From Calophaca sinica (Eukaryota > Streptophyta > Magnoliopsida > Fabales > Fabaceae), in assembly GCA_037113605.1 (NCBI GenBank), contig CM073731.1, forward strand, positions 140,445,586-140,509,585: a stretch of 64,000 nt of DNA. The letters are read 5' to 3'. Positions 10,334 to 20,933 of the stretch are shown piece by piece. The position numbers and the translations under genes were made by a program. Each line of letters opens with the position of its first letter. Position 1 is the stretch's first letter. The notes under the pieces were generated by a model. The model was not told the origin of the DNA and ran no database searches. It was given only the letters and a program-made list of their open reading frames with translations.

Positions 10334-12726
10334 GTGACTAGGAGGAAAAGAAATTACGGCGGAGCGCGTAACCATGTTGATGTTTCCACAGCTGGGCTCA
10401 AGCATCAAAATGTTAGAACAACACCATTTTACTTCACCCAGATACCTGACAACTTTGGTGCCAAGGAGATGTGGGAGCTGTTCCGCAAGTACGGTGACAT
10501 ATCTGAGGTTATCATACCAAACAAAAAGAACATGGCTGGCAACAGATTTGGCTTTGCGAGATTTGCTGGCGTGAAAGACCCGGAAAGGTTCGTTATTTAT
10601 CTTGACAACATCATCATTGGCAACAAGAAGATCTTCGTTAACCTACCTAGGTTCGAGAGAGATGCTGCTAGGTTCTATGTAAATAGACAAAGGAAAGATG
10701 GTGGTGCGCCCTTGAGAAACATAGCAGATCCATCTGTGGGGAGAAGAAACGATAATCAGACAACCGCATCACAGGGAGTGCCCCATGGATCTCAAAAGCA
10801 GGTTGATAGTTGTGAGGAGGGTGAATGCAGTAAATCGGTCCCGATAAAACAGTATACTTCATATGCCCAAGCGGTTGGAAAAGGTCTATCACGGAGAACG
10901 CATCCTGGAGGACAAGGGAACCAGACCTTTCAAAAAAAGGGTGGCCCAAGGAATAGAATGAAGGAGGTATGGAGAGCGAAGAGAAGGCAAGTTGATACTT
11001 GTGAGGTGGAGTATCAGGTGGAGGAGGCGGTTATCAAGAATGGAAAATATGATGGTAGGGAAGATGGTGCATCCTGGCGGACTTACCATATTCAAGAAGA
11101 ATTCCACCGACAGGGAATTTATCACATCAGGATCACGCCTATGGGTGCAAATTTGGTTCTCATGGAATCTAGCGAGGAGGGGGACATACAATCTCTGGCT
11201 GAGAACGCAAAGGAGTGGCTGATGGAATGGTTCGAGGAACTTCGACCATGGAGCACAAAGGATGGCGACAACGAGAGTAGCATGGGCTGCGATGCTACGG
11301 TTCCTGTTCACGCATGGTGCACGGAATTCTTCGAAAAACTAGTGTCGCCGTTTGACGGTTCATCCGCACCGATGACAACACAATGAAAAACGCTTTATTG
11401 ATGTGGCGAGTGTTATACGTAACAAAGATCCATGACGTGGTGAACCGGGTGGTGATGGCAACCATAAATGGAGAGTCGTTCTCGATCAAGATCCTTGAAG
11501 ATTGGTATGGCCCCCTTCAAATAATGGCCAAAAGCAATGCGGGTTCCGAATCCGATTCTGATTTTTCCGGCGATGATTTGTCTGACGATGACGGCGACGG
11601 CCATGCCCAGCCGGTAGATGAGGAGGACGATGAAGTTGGGGAGAGGATGGCTACCATTATGGCCGAGACAGCAGCATTCAATGTAATTTATGATATCAAT
11701 AATGGGGCTGCTAATAATAAGGAAACTGATGATAGGGTGAATCATGAGGGTTGGAATAATCAGAGCACATATCAAATTTCAAATGGCACATTTAATGTCA
11801 TGCAAAATTGGAATGTCCACGAGCCAGCTGCCGTTGCAGAAGGGGCAGCTTGTAAGGATATAGGGTGTCACTTAGTTAATCATGAAGGCACGCACGAAGT
11901 GGCACTACCTCGGCCCAAAGAAATCGTTGCAATTCCGGATATGCGTGCATCACATAACTCTGTTGAGGCCCAAACCTCAGGTATTGGAGCAAGCCATCAA
12001 CCCACTGCATTGATCAGCCTCACTAACATCACGCTGAGAAAGAAACAAAAACCTCGACAGCCTGTGCCGCTCGACGATGTCGAAGTAGAATCAACTCGAC
12101 AGCACGAGCAGCTCGGCGATGTTGCACTACAACCAACTCGACAGCCTTTCGAACTAGAACCAACTCGACAGCCCGAGCAGCTCAACGATGTCGAATTACA
12201 AACAACTCGACAGCCTGTCGAACTAGAACCACCTCGGCGGCTGTGCGCCGGCGATGTCGAAGTAGAATCAACTCGACAGCACGAGCAGCTCGGCGATGTC
12301 GAACTACAACCAACTCGACAGCCTTTCGAACTAGAACCATCTCGGCAGCCCGAGCAGCTCGACGGTGTCGAACTACAAACAACTCGACAGCCTGTCGAAC
12401 TAGAACCAACTCGACAGCATGAGTCGTTCGCCGATGTCGAACTAGAACCAACTCGACATCCCGACCAGCTTGACGTTGTCGAACCAGAACCAACTCGACA
12501 GCCTGAGTCGCTCGACGTAGTCGAACCAGAACAGATTCCCTCTACCCATTCTTCACACTTCTCTGGCGGATCCATCCTGTGTTGCGACTCCCTTTCATCC
12601 TCCAATTTTCGAAATTGCAACAATATATTTTGGGACAGACAAGCCATAAAGAAGGCTACTCAGGTCTGGAGTGGGGCACAGAAATTGGGGATTAGAGGGA
12701 AGAATCGATCATGCGATGTATATTGA
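10334..12726 (+). pseudogene. LINE ORF1 (RNA-binding protein), frameshifted
   Basis: ORF1 of plant L1 elements makes a nucleic-acid chaperone that packages LINE RNA. The first open piece (10334-11386, 350 codons) has an RRM at about residues 29-105, with the RNP1-like core NRFGFARF and an RNP2-like FYFTQIP. A second piece (11383-12726, 447 codons) continues in the next frame. It holds an acidic segment (SDSDFSGDDLSDDDGDG) and a long repeat tract. The switch near 11360-11383 is best read as a small indel in one former protein of about 800 residues. No in-frame ATG precedes the RRM. The preceding (GA)n tract (10250-10310) keeps the frame open, so the true start was probably lost by slippage there. 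Only the first piece is translatable as it stands. Confidence 0.75.
12048..12540 (+). repeat. Tandem repeat in LINE ORF1 encoding TRQP-rich units
   Basis: About a dozen variants of a unit coding for (D)VELxPTRQPxxL occur here. Frequent motifs are caactcgacagcc, gagcagctcgacgatgtcga and gaactagaacca. Units of about 36 and 54 nt alternate, all multiples of three, so the frame is kept. Two larger blocks (about 12076-12240 and 12259-12416) are near copies of each other, which suggests amplification in steps. Confidence 0.8.
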
Positions 12727-12798
12727 ACAAATTAAGGAGATGGAAAACGCTCTTTTAGATGCAAAAAACAAGAAGGAGAACAAAAAAGTACAGGGTTA

Positions 12799-15700
12799 AT
12801 GATCCTTACACTTAATGTTAGAGGGCTGAGAGATAAAGCAAAACAGAGAAGGATACGAGGCCTAGTAAGGTTAGGTAATTTTTCTTGTTGTCTTTTTCAA
12901 GAAACAAAAATGGAGTTGATTAATAACTTGTTGGTACATAATTTGTGGGGTGGGTCTGATGTCTCTTGGATAGCTAAACCATCTGCTGGATTATCAGGGG
13001 GTTTGCTCACCATTTGGAAAGAAGGGCTCTTTACTGTTAAATTTCATTTCTCCGGTATTGGTTTTATTGGGCTGTGCATTGAACAAGAGGATAATTCTGT
13101 TGTGTATGTAGTCAATATATATGCTCCTTGTAGTATGGAGGGGAAGAGACAGATGTGGAGTGAATTGCTGATGTCTAAGTATGGTTTCACGGAAGGTAAA
13201 TGGTGCCTTGCAGGTGACTTTAATGCAGTATTGTCAAGTAGCGAGAGGAGAGGGAAGAATGGGGTCACAGTGATTTCGAGGGAGATGGATGAATTTCGTG
13301 AGTTCATTGATAAAATGGAGGTGATAGACTGTCCCACACTTGGGTAAGGAATTCACATGGTTCAAATGAGGATGGGTGTTCTATGAGTAGAATTGATCGC
13401 TTTTTGATAAATGACGATTTAATTTCGAATGGAAGATAGAGGCTCGATGGATTGGCAAGAGAGACATTTCCGACCACCGTCGGTATGGTGAAGATCGCAA
13501 ATAAAAATTGGGGACCAAAACCTTTCAAATTCAACATTGTTGGATTGAGCATAAGGAATTCTGTCATTTATCAAGGAGAAATTTGGAAACATTTTATTGA
13601 GGGAGGCGGGGTTTATCTTGAAATAGAAAATGAAGTTCCTTAAGGAGAAATTAAAGAAGTGGAACAAAGAAGTGTTTGGTATCATGGAGTTATCAATTGA
13701 TAGGGTGGTGGATGAGTTGAATCATCTAGATGAGGTGGTAGCGGGTGGGGGTGTGGCGGATGCAGAAAGAAGAAGGCTTGTCTCTACGGAGTTTTGGCAA
13801 AAGGTGCATATGAAGGAAAGTCTACTTGCTCAAAAATCAAGGGCAAAGTGGGTTCTTGAAGGTGATTGTAACTCAAAATACTTTCATAATTGTATCAAAA
13901 CATGGAGAAGGAGAAACGGGATATCAGCTTTGAATATTGGGGATGAATGGATTGAGGAGGTGGCGGAGGTAAAACAGGAAGTGAAGCGATATTTTAAGGA
14001 CAGCTTTTCTGAGGTTTCGTGGAAGCGTCGGTGTTGGATGGTATTAATTTCCCACAAATCTGCTGAAGATAACGATTTTCTTTTGGCGCCATTCTCGGAC
14101 TTAGAAATCAAAGAGGCGGTTTGGAGTTGTGATGGAAACAAGAGCCCAGGCAGGATGGCTTCAACCTCAACTTCTTTAAAACTTCTTTGGGAGACTATTA
14201 AATATAATGTTTACTCTTTTATGCAGGAATTTCTGATTCAGCTCATCTACCCAAAGCTATGGTCGCTTCCTTCATAGCTTTAATCCCTAAGAAAGATAGC
14301 CCGCATGGACTTAACGATTTTCGTCAATTTCTCTTATAGGAAGCATCTATAAGATTCTCGCTTTGTTAGCTGCAAGATTGAAGAAGGTGCTGGACAAGGT
14401 TATCTCTAAGTGTCAAACGGCTTTCTTACCTGGTAGACAAATTCTGGACGGCGTGGTAACGATAAATGAAGTATTGGACTTGGTGAAGAGAAGAAAACAG
14501 AAGTGCTTGATGCTGAAGGTTGACTTTAGAAAAGCTTACGACTCGGTATCTTGGAGTTATCTGGACTACATGATGACAAGATTGGGATTTAGCCAACAAT
14601 GGAGAAGGTGGATGATGTCATGCGTTTCATCGAACTCAGTCTCAGTTCTGGTGAACGGAAGCCTGACGGATGAATTTCTTATGCAAAAGGGTTTAAAACA
14701 AGGTGACCCTTTAGCACCGCTTTTTCCTCATAGCAAATTGAGGGGGCCGGGTCTTGTGAATCAAAGGTGGATATTGGGTGGTTCAAAAGTATAAGGTGAG
14801 TGAGCAAATTTCATATCCGATTCTTCAATATGCAGATGATACAATTCTTGTTGGGAGGATTCTTGGGACAATGTTTGGTGTATGAAGACTCTTTTAAGAG
14901 GATTTGGTGGTATCTGGTTTAAGTATAAACTTCTTCAAGAGTAACCTCATTGGTGTAAATGTCGAGGAGAGCTTCTGTTACACCGCTTCGACATTCTTAG
15001 GATGTGCACAGGAAATAATTCGCTCAAGTTTCGGGTATCCCAATTGGGGTGGATCAGGAAAGAAGCTACCTGGAGGCAGTGATTTCTTCCTTTAGCGAAG
15101 ACTATCTACTTGGAAGAGTCGACAATTATCTTATGGAGGTAGAGTTACTTTGATTAATTCGGTGTTATTTAGCTTACTGTTATACTTCTTTTCCTTCTAC
15201 AAAGTGCCAAAGAAAGTACTCAAGGTTCTAGTTGCTTTGCAAAGGAAGTTTACGTGGGGAGGTAGTGCAGAGTCCAAAAATATTAGTTGGGTAAAGTGGG
15301 AGCAAATTTGTCTTCAAAAGATCGTGGTGGTGCTGGGATTAAGAATTTGGAGTTATTCAATAGAAGTTTCTTTGGCTAAATGGAAGTGGAGGTTTTTAAA
15401 TGATAAAGAGGCAATTTGGTATGAGCTGCTATCGCATAAATATGGTAACATCACTGGTAATGGATTAGGCCTGTATACTCATGGCCCGACATCTTCGTTA
15501 TGGTGGAGGGATCTCGTGACACAAGACTCGGCCTGGTTTCTTGACTTGGTGCAGCCAAAACTTGGTAACGGCTCGGAATTTTGTTTTTGGACTGTTGATT
15601 GGTCAAACGAAGGAAAGTTAATGGATCTATTTCCGCGTCTTTATTCGGCTGCAGCAAATAAGGAGGCTTCTGTTTCTGACTTGGGGGCTTGGGTTGATGA

Positions 15701-16419
15701 TCGTTGGCAGTGGAGTGTCGCTTGGCGCCGGAGGATTTTTGGTTGGGAAGAAGCTCAAGTTCAAGCATTAAACGATATCCTGAACAGGGTATCTCCAAAG
15801 CAAGACACTGATGATGAATGGCTTTGGAAACTTGAGGAAGGTGGCCGGTTTACGATCCAAGTTCAGATACAACAATTTGCTACGGTAGCTTTCATTGGAG
15901 AACACAACTCTGAGTTGGACATCATTCTAAAAAAGGTATGGCATACTTCTGTGCCTTCTAAGATTTTGTTCATGGCTTGGAGGTTATTTCTCAATAGGTT
16001 ACCCACTTGTGATCAATTACAACGGAGGGGCTGTGATCTTGGTACTAAGTCGGGATTTGCGCTTTGTGCTCTATGCATAATGAGGATAGAGATCACTTGT
16101 TCTTTTCTTGCACTTTTTCACTTGGTATTTGGAGTGCGATCTTGAATTGGTTAGGGTGATGGAGCTTTGTCGAGGTAATTGTATGGAGCATTTTATACAG
16201 CTTGGGAAACTTTGTCAGGGTAAGAAACTTGGCAAAGTGAGATATCTGATTTGGTTGGCTGTTGTTTGGAATATCTGGAACCTTCGCAATGCGGTCATCT
16301 TTAGAGATGAGGGTAAGGATGCTAGCAAGTTACTGGCTCAAATCAAATATAGCTCATGGGGTGGTTTATCTTTAGGGAAGGCCGTAAGAGGAGTTTTATT
16401 TTTTCTAATTGGTGCATGA
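12799..16419 (+). pseudogene. LINE ORF2 (endonuclease-reverse transcriptase), broken
   Basis: ORF2 protein nicks the target and copies LINE RNA onto it. The first open piece (12799-13347) is an APE-like endonuclease, with LNVRGLRD near the start, QETK and GDFNAV. Several frames follow. One at 13630-14277 is linker sequence. One at 14363-14794 has RT motifs FLPGRQ, KVDFRKAYDSVSW and GLKQGDPLAP. Another frame carries the catalytic QYADDT box at 14826-14843. Then 15150-16145 and 16108-16419 contain the zf-RVT region (WHTSVPSKILFMAWR, CALC). At least five frame changes or stops separate these blocks, so no active enzyme is possible. ORF2 starts 72 bp after the ORF1 stop. Confidence 0.9.
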
Positions 16420-16841
16420 ATCCTATTCAATGTCTTAAACTTTGATGATGCTACTGTTGTTTGGCCTTGCTAGGGTTGGTTGTCGTACTCTTTTTCCCCT
16501 TTCGGTCTTTTTCCCAATGGGTTTTGGCCGTCGGGGGTTTTAATGAGGCACTTCCTCCCTAGACCATTTGTAAATATGGGTTCGGAGTACCCCTTGTACT
16601 CCATTTTTTTATTAATACATCTTCTTTGCTTATCAAAAAAAAAAAAAATACCCTTGATTATTATTACTGATGTATTTTTTGATCAACATATTTTTTTTTT
16701 CAATTCTCATAATTAATATGAGAGATAAATGGTATATTAGCAAATTCAATTATATTTTTCATGAAATCTAAAGTATTAATTGAATTTCTTAATTCGTGTG
16801 CAAAACCTTAAACATCAAACAAAATGAGATATACTACTTCT

Positions 16842-17400
16842 TTTTCTAAAGTGAAAATGCCTGCAGGATGATAGGAGGCACTGCTAATCCCTTTCTATCG
16901 GGACGTTTCAATGTGATTTTCAAGAGCAACGATATTCTTGGGGGTGGCATCAAGTAAGCTGGGTGTGAGGATGTTATTTATGACACACGACCTGATTAAT
17001 AGTAGTGTCTTAGGTGAAGCGGGTGTGTGCTTAGGGTTAAAAACGACACCAAGAGCTCTTAGGGTCTTAGAGAGTGTTTAGGAAGAGATTAAAGAGTGTT
17101 AAAATGAAACCTGTGCCAGGCGCCTCAATTCTGGGCGCCCTATGCCTTAAGGACTGTGTTTTTGGTTTTTTTTTTTTGCGCCCTATTTTGCCTATTGAGG
17201 TTTGTATTGTCCTAACTTGGTTCCTAGTTATCCAAGATTATTTCCAAACACAAAATCACACATAACAAACACACACATACATGCACACGTGTCCTAAGTC
17301 CTAGAGTGGGAAAATCAAAGGTTTTACAATTCTACCATCTAAAAAGAATTTCGTCCTCGAAATTCCAGCGAGTCCTAAGAAGCAAAGTGAACCTAGTATT
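16842..17400 (-). mobile_element. Decayed Ty3/gypsy fragment: pol tail and start of LTR
   Basis: Read on the minus strand, 17370-17335 encodes NFEDEILFRW followed by a stop. This is the tail commonly seen at the 3' end of plant chromovirus (Tekay/Del-like) elements. A weak purine tract and TGTAAAAC (from 17328) come next and would be the start of the LTR. The rest, to about 16850, has the repeated ctctaagaccctaagagctc character of LTR leader sequence. Boundaries and lineage are inferred. Confidence 0.45.
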
Positions 17401-17639
17401 CTGTCCAAAAATCTTCAAGGATCCTTAACGTAAGTCTCTTATGGCAAGATAGATCCCTAAAATCTATGGGGTCTACTCACTATGCTTCTGGCCAACGATC
17501 TCTAGGATATAGCAGCGGAGTAACTAGTCCCATGTATTATCAACTAAGGTAATTTAAACAACTAATGCTACTTGTTTGCACTAATTACCATTGTTTTGCT
17601 TACCAGCGACAAGTTATTGGAAGACCGTCCCTCCTACTC

Positions 17640-18062
17640 ATTCAGACAGGTAACCCAAGCAACAATAATTATACATGTTATATACCAGTCCTTCTATAAA
17701 GATCTTTGATAGGAACTTGGTAGCAGCTGAAGATTCGTAGGATAGCTCGATGTTTGTTATCAATTATATTTTAAAGACATGGGATTTCAATTATTTGCTA
17801 TTGTATGGGATTAACGTACTCTGATACATGTGACATCAAGCAATGAGTTTACTTTCTTTTCGTTATTTTTATAATCGAACTCGCAAATGTTTTATAAATG
17901 GCTTTCATTTACTTCTTTAGTCTAAGTTAAGATTCATGATGTGACACTCTCTTGATGTTTTGTGAAAAGGTTTTTGAAAATTCCATGTTTTATTCTGCAT
18001 CAGTATAACCTATTATATCTAATAACTACACAAAGAACATTTCGGGGTAGAGTGTGTCACAC
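17640..18062 (-). mobile_element. Possible second gypsy LTR remnant
   Basis: On the minus strand the stretch begins with tgtgacacactctaccccga at about 18062, which resembles the first bases of many chromovirus LTRs. No partner LTR, primer site or target duplication is visible, so this rests on that end motif alone. Confidence 0.3.
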
Positions 18063-18713
18063 TGATGGACACCAGGATCCCAGACTAGGGCGACTTTGAG
18101 CTGCAGTATAATGATTATGATGATGCGGGCTGGGAGATTGACTACTCCCATCATACTATTGTATATACAAGGCTAGTGACCGTTTACTTTCCTATGTTTG
18201 AATCTACGATAGTTAGTTTGGTTGGAGACTTCAGGATTGCTCAGAGACTCTCGTTTAGATGTATGTGGGAAGATCCCACTACCTACTATCACGATTATGA
18301 TTTTGTCACGCTAGATTTTGTCATGTTGTGGGTTCCACTAAAAGTCGTTCTAACGATGCTAGTCAGAGGGATGAGGTAAGACGCTGGACGATCGAGGCAT
18401 CTGGTCTGTTTGCTCCATCTACATCTATACTTCCTCCTCATGTCAATCATAGGTGTTCGAGGATCTGGAGCGGGAGTTCCTGCTATCCATGTCGAGGATA
18501 GAGTGATGATGCTAGTCTTTCCGTTTTGTTAATGGCTAGGAGTCCGTTAGTGTCTTTTTGGAGATGTTGTATGTTTTTCTAAGGCGAGGGTGTGTCTCTA
18601 ACCTTTGTTTTGTGTTGGATGACTATACTAGACTTACATCTTGTGTGCTACTCTTATGATGACTCTTATATATGTATGAAACACTATTGAGCTCTACTGA
18701 TGGAGCCAAAATA

Positions 18714-18751
<38 letters not shown>

Positions 18752-19629
18752 CCATTAGTGTGTACGGGCGTGCATGTAGAATTGTTCGCAGATTCAAAGT
18801 TAAGCATGGGCGTGCTCACTTGAATATTGTCGTGCTTAAGGGTTGAGTACGAGTATGGTTCACAAAGCACGATCATGCACAAGATTTAATCTAGTTGTGC
18901 AAAGTTGAAGGTAGACCTACAGAATCTGCACAATTGTGCTTCGATCCCCTTTTTGGCATCAAGAGGTCGTGCACCGATGCACGGTCGTGCTTTAACTCAG
19001 TGCTTCATGCACTAGGCCATGCATGAGGTTGTGCTTGCCTTGAAATTTTATTTTTTTGGCATTTTCTATGATGAACATGAGTGGTGTATGGTTTTGGCTT
19101 AGTTTATGTTGTTCATATTGAAATACGGTTTGCGCACCGTGATTTACTTTAGGCCTGCATGCCATTATTTATTTTAGGCAACCTGTGTGTCATATCATGT
19201 TGTAATATTTAATATGACCTGTGTCTCGTGATTTAAATTTATTTAATAAGAGTCACGACCATACCACTGTGACTTATAATTTTGTATGAGTTGAACGATG
19301 TATGATTTAAATCGATGCTAGAATGTATCCTTATATGTTTGATTGAAATATGCTTAGAGAAACGCTTTGTATGTTAGTAAAAAGCTAGTGAGTTCACTTA
19401 AAAATAAAAAATCCCTCAGTTGGAATATTAAGTCATTTTGCCTTTCGATGCGTGGCTCTTGTCATATCTTATGACTATTTGAGTGTGGGTTATGCCAAAG
19501 TTGGCACCTCGAATTACTCTCGGTGAGACGTGAAGGATAATTGTAATATCCGACTATCAACCATTGGGTGCGTCTTAACTGAGAGGATTCAATAGCATTG
19601 AAATGGCTCAAAGGCAAAAGTTGGGCATC
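18063..19629. other. Unassigned repeat-like stretch with (TA)n
   Basis: No gene recognised. A (TA)n microsatellite spans about 18715-18749. The following 300 bp repeat cgtgc/gcacga-type words (for example cgtgcaccgatgcacggtcg), as in the internal non-coding parts of some gypsy elements. A 67-codon frame at 18176-18379 has no recognised domain. Confidence 0.35.
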
Positions 19630-19634
19630 CATTC

Positions 19635-20375
19635 TGTGGAGTTTAAAGTGCCTTAAAATCAGTTTGGAGGGTCATGGAATTGCTTGAAAGTGTTTCTTGA
19701 ACACTAGGAATTGATTCCCTAGCTATGTGAATCGATTCAAGCATGTTTGAGACTCTGTGAATCGAAGTACGCCTCTGTGAATCGCATGGGAAGCTTGCAG
19801 GAATCGATTCATTTCATTAATTCGTGCAGGGGAGGCTTTTTTAACTAGGTGAATCGATTCACCTATGCCTGTGAATCGATTCACAGTCGGGTTTTTTATA
19901 AACCTGACGCTGCAGAATTGTGGGTACGACGTGCAGTCTTTCTAGGGTTGTGTGCAGCCGTTCTTGAGCGTCTTTGTGAGGTTTTAGGGGCTGGAAACAC
20001 ATTGAAACACCTTGGGATCTTAGGGAATCATAGAGGGAGGATTGAAGGCTTTCTCTATTGTTGTTCTTGAGAGGTTTTCATAGAGGAAAAGAGAGAGGGA
20101 TTGGGAACTCTTGGGTTTGTTCTTCTTGGACATTTGGAAGGGGTTCAAAGCAATTGTAATCTCTTGTAAAGACTCTTTGATAGTGAAACGGAGGGTCGCT
20201 TCTCTCCGCAGACGTAGGTCATCTTTTGGGGCTGACTGCGTAACCAAATAGCGGTGTTATTCTTCCTACTCTCTCCTTGTTTGATTGACGTTATTGCCTT
20301 TGTTTTGGTTGCTATTAAATTTAGTATTTGTTGCCTTTGATATTTGTTCCATTTATTCTTGTTAGAAACTCAACA
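19635..20375 (+). repeat. Copia-A 5' LTR
   Basis: This 741-bp repeat matches the copy at 48813-49557. It starts TG and ends CA. A TATA box (tataaa) lies at 19897-19902, just downstream of several TGAATCGATTCA-type palindromes, so this part would be the U3 promoter. Confidence 0.95.
19720..19902 (+). promoter_or_regulatory. Copia-A U3: clustered ATCGAT palindromes and TATA box
   Basis: At least six copies of a tgtgaatcgattca-like word occur in 180 bp. Some are full palindromes (gtgaatcgattcac at 19851 and 19871), others half-sites. The cluster ends right before tataaa at 19897. The same cluster is kept in the other LTR (48898-49079). Repeated short elements upstream of the TATA box act as enhancers in some copia LTRs. 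That role here is inference. Confidence 0.5.
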
Positions 20376-20377
20376 AG

Positions 20378-20395
20378 TGGCGCCGTCTGTGGGGA
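20378..20395 (+). other. Copia-A primer binding site
   Basis: The sequence tggcgccgtctgtgggga starts two bases after the LTR end, where minus-strand DNA synthesis is primed. It begins TGGCGCCGT, like sites that pair with the 3' end of tRNA-Asp. It is not the usual copia site TGGTATCAGAGC, which pairs with initiator tRNA-Met. Confidence 0.65.
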
Positions 20396-20420
20396 GGAAC
20401 AAATAATTCAATTGTGCACC

Positions 20421-20933
20421 ATGGGTACTAAATGGGACATCGAGAAGTTTTCCGGTAATAACGACTTCGGTCTATGGAAGGTGAAGATGGAAGCAATCCT
20501 TATTCAACAGAAGTGCTTTGAAGCCTTGAAGGGTGAGGCAAGAATGCCGGTCACCCTGTCTCAAATGGAGAAGAAGGAGATGATAGATAAGGCAAGAAGT
20601 GCCATTATCTTGTGTCTTGGCGATAAGGCATTGAGGGAAATTGCAAGAGAGAAGACCGCGGCGGAGATGTGGCCAAAGTTAGAATCGTTGTACATGACCA
20701 AGTCATTGGCCCACAGGTTATGTCTGAAACAACATCTCTACTCATTCAAGATGGTAGAGACTAAACCTGTTGTGGAGCAACTAGCAGAATTCAACAAAAT
20801 TATTGATGACCTGCAGAACATTGATGTGAAGCTCGATGACGAGGATAAGGCTCTGCTCTTATTGAATTCACTACCTAGATCCTTTGAACACTTTAAGGAT
20901 GCACTCCTCTATGGCAAGGAGTCCACTATTACT
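20421..20933 (+). pseudogene. Copia-A gag, N-terminal part
   Basis: Gag forms the virus-like particle of the retrotransposon. The chosen start is ATG at 20421 (MGTKWDIEKF), which matches the usual start of Tork-type gag. The frame is open further upstream but crosses the primer site. The UBN2/gag domain is visible: FGLWKVKMEAIL, EMWPKLESLYMTKSL, LCLKQHLYSFKM, DDEDKALLLLNSLP. The frame is interrupted after codon ACT (20931-20933) by Copia-B and resumes in the same phase at 28553. Apart from the insertions it shows no stop or frameshift. Confidence 0.9.

Larger units (their letters stand above)
9827..16648 (+). mobile_element. Full-length but dead L1-type LINE
   Basis: A 6.8-kb non-LTR retrotransposon. 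The 16-bp direct repeat tacccttgattattat flanks it on both sides (9811-9826 and 16649-16664), and it ends in a run of 14 A residues. From 5' to 3' it has a C/T-rich untranslated leader, ORF1 with an RNA-recognition motif, ORF2 with an APE-type endonuclease and reverse transcriptase, and a C-terminal zf-RVT-like region. This is the standard plant L1 plan. Both ORFs carry frameshifts, so the copy cannot make its own proteins. The matched duplication and A-tail show that the 5' end is not truncated. Confidence 0.9.
9719..16834. mobile_element. Stowaway-like MITE split by a LINE
   Basis: The left end ctccatccatcccattttgt, then ttgacgtttta, after TA at 9717-9718, matches the reverse complement of the right end (gtatatctcattttgtttga, then tgttt) before TA at 16835-16836. 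With the LINE removed the element is about 278 bp, a normal Stowaway size. The LINE therefore inserted into an already resident MITE. Confidence 0.65.

Noticed and set aside
11997..12647. 216-codon antisense frame rich in Ser, Cys and Gly
   Set aside because: It is the shadow of the repeat tract in LINE ORF1. The sense frame has the continuity with the RNA-binding protein.
17074..17265. 63-codon hydrophobic frame as a small membrane protein
   Set aside because: It overlaps a gypsy-type LTR remnant and a T run, and there is no other evidence of coding.
19849..20070. 73-codon frame in both Copia-A LTRs
   Set aside because: It lies across the TATA box and transcription start region of the LTR and is an expected chance frame.
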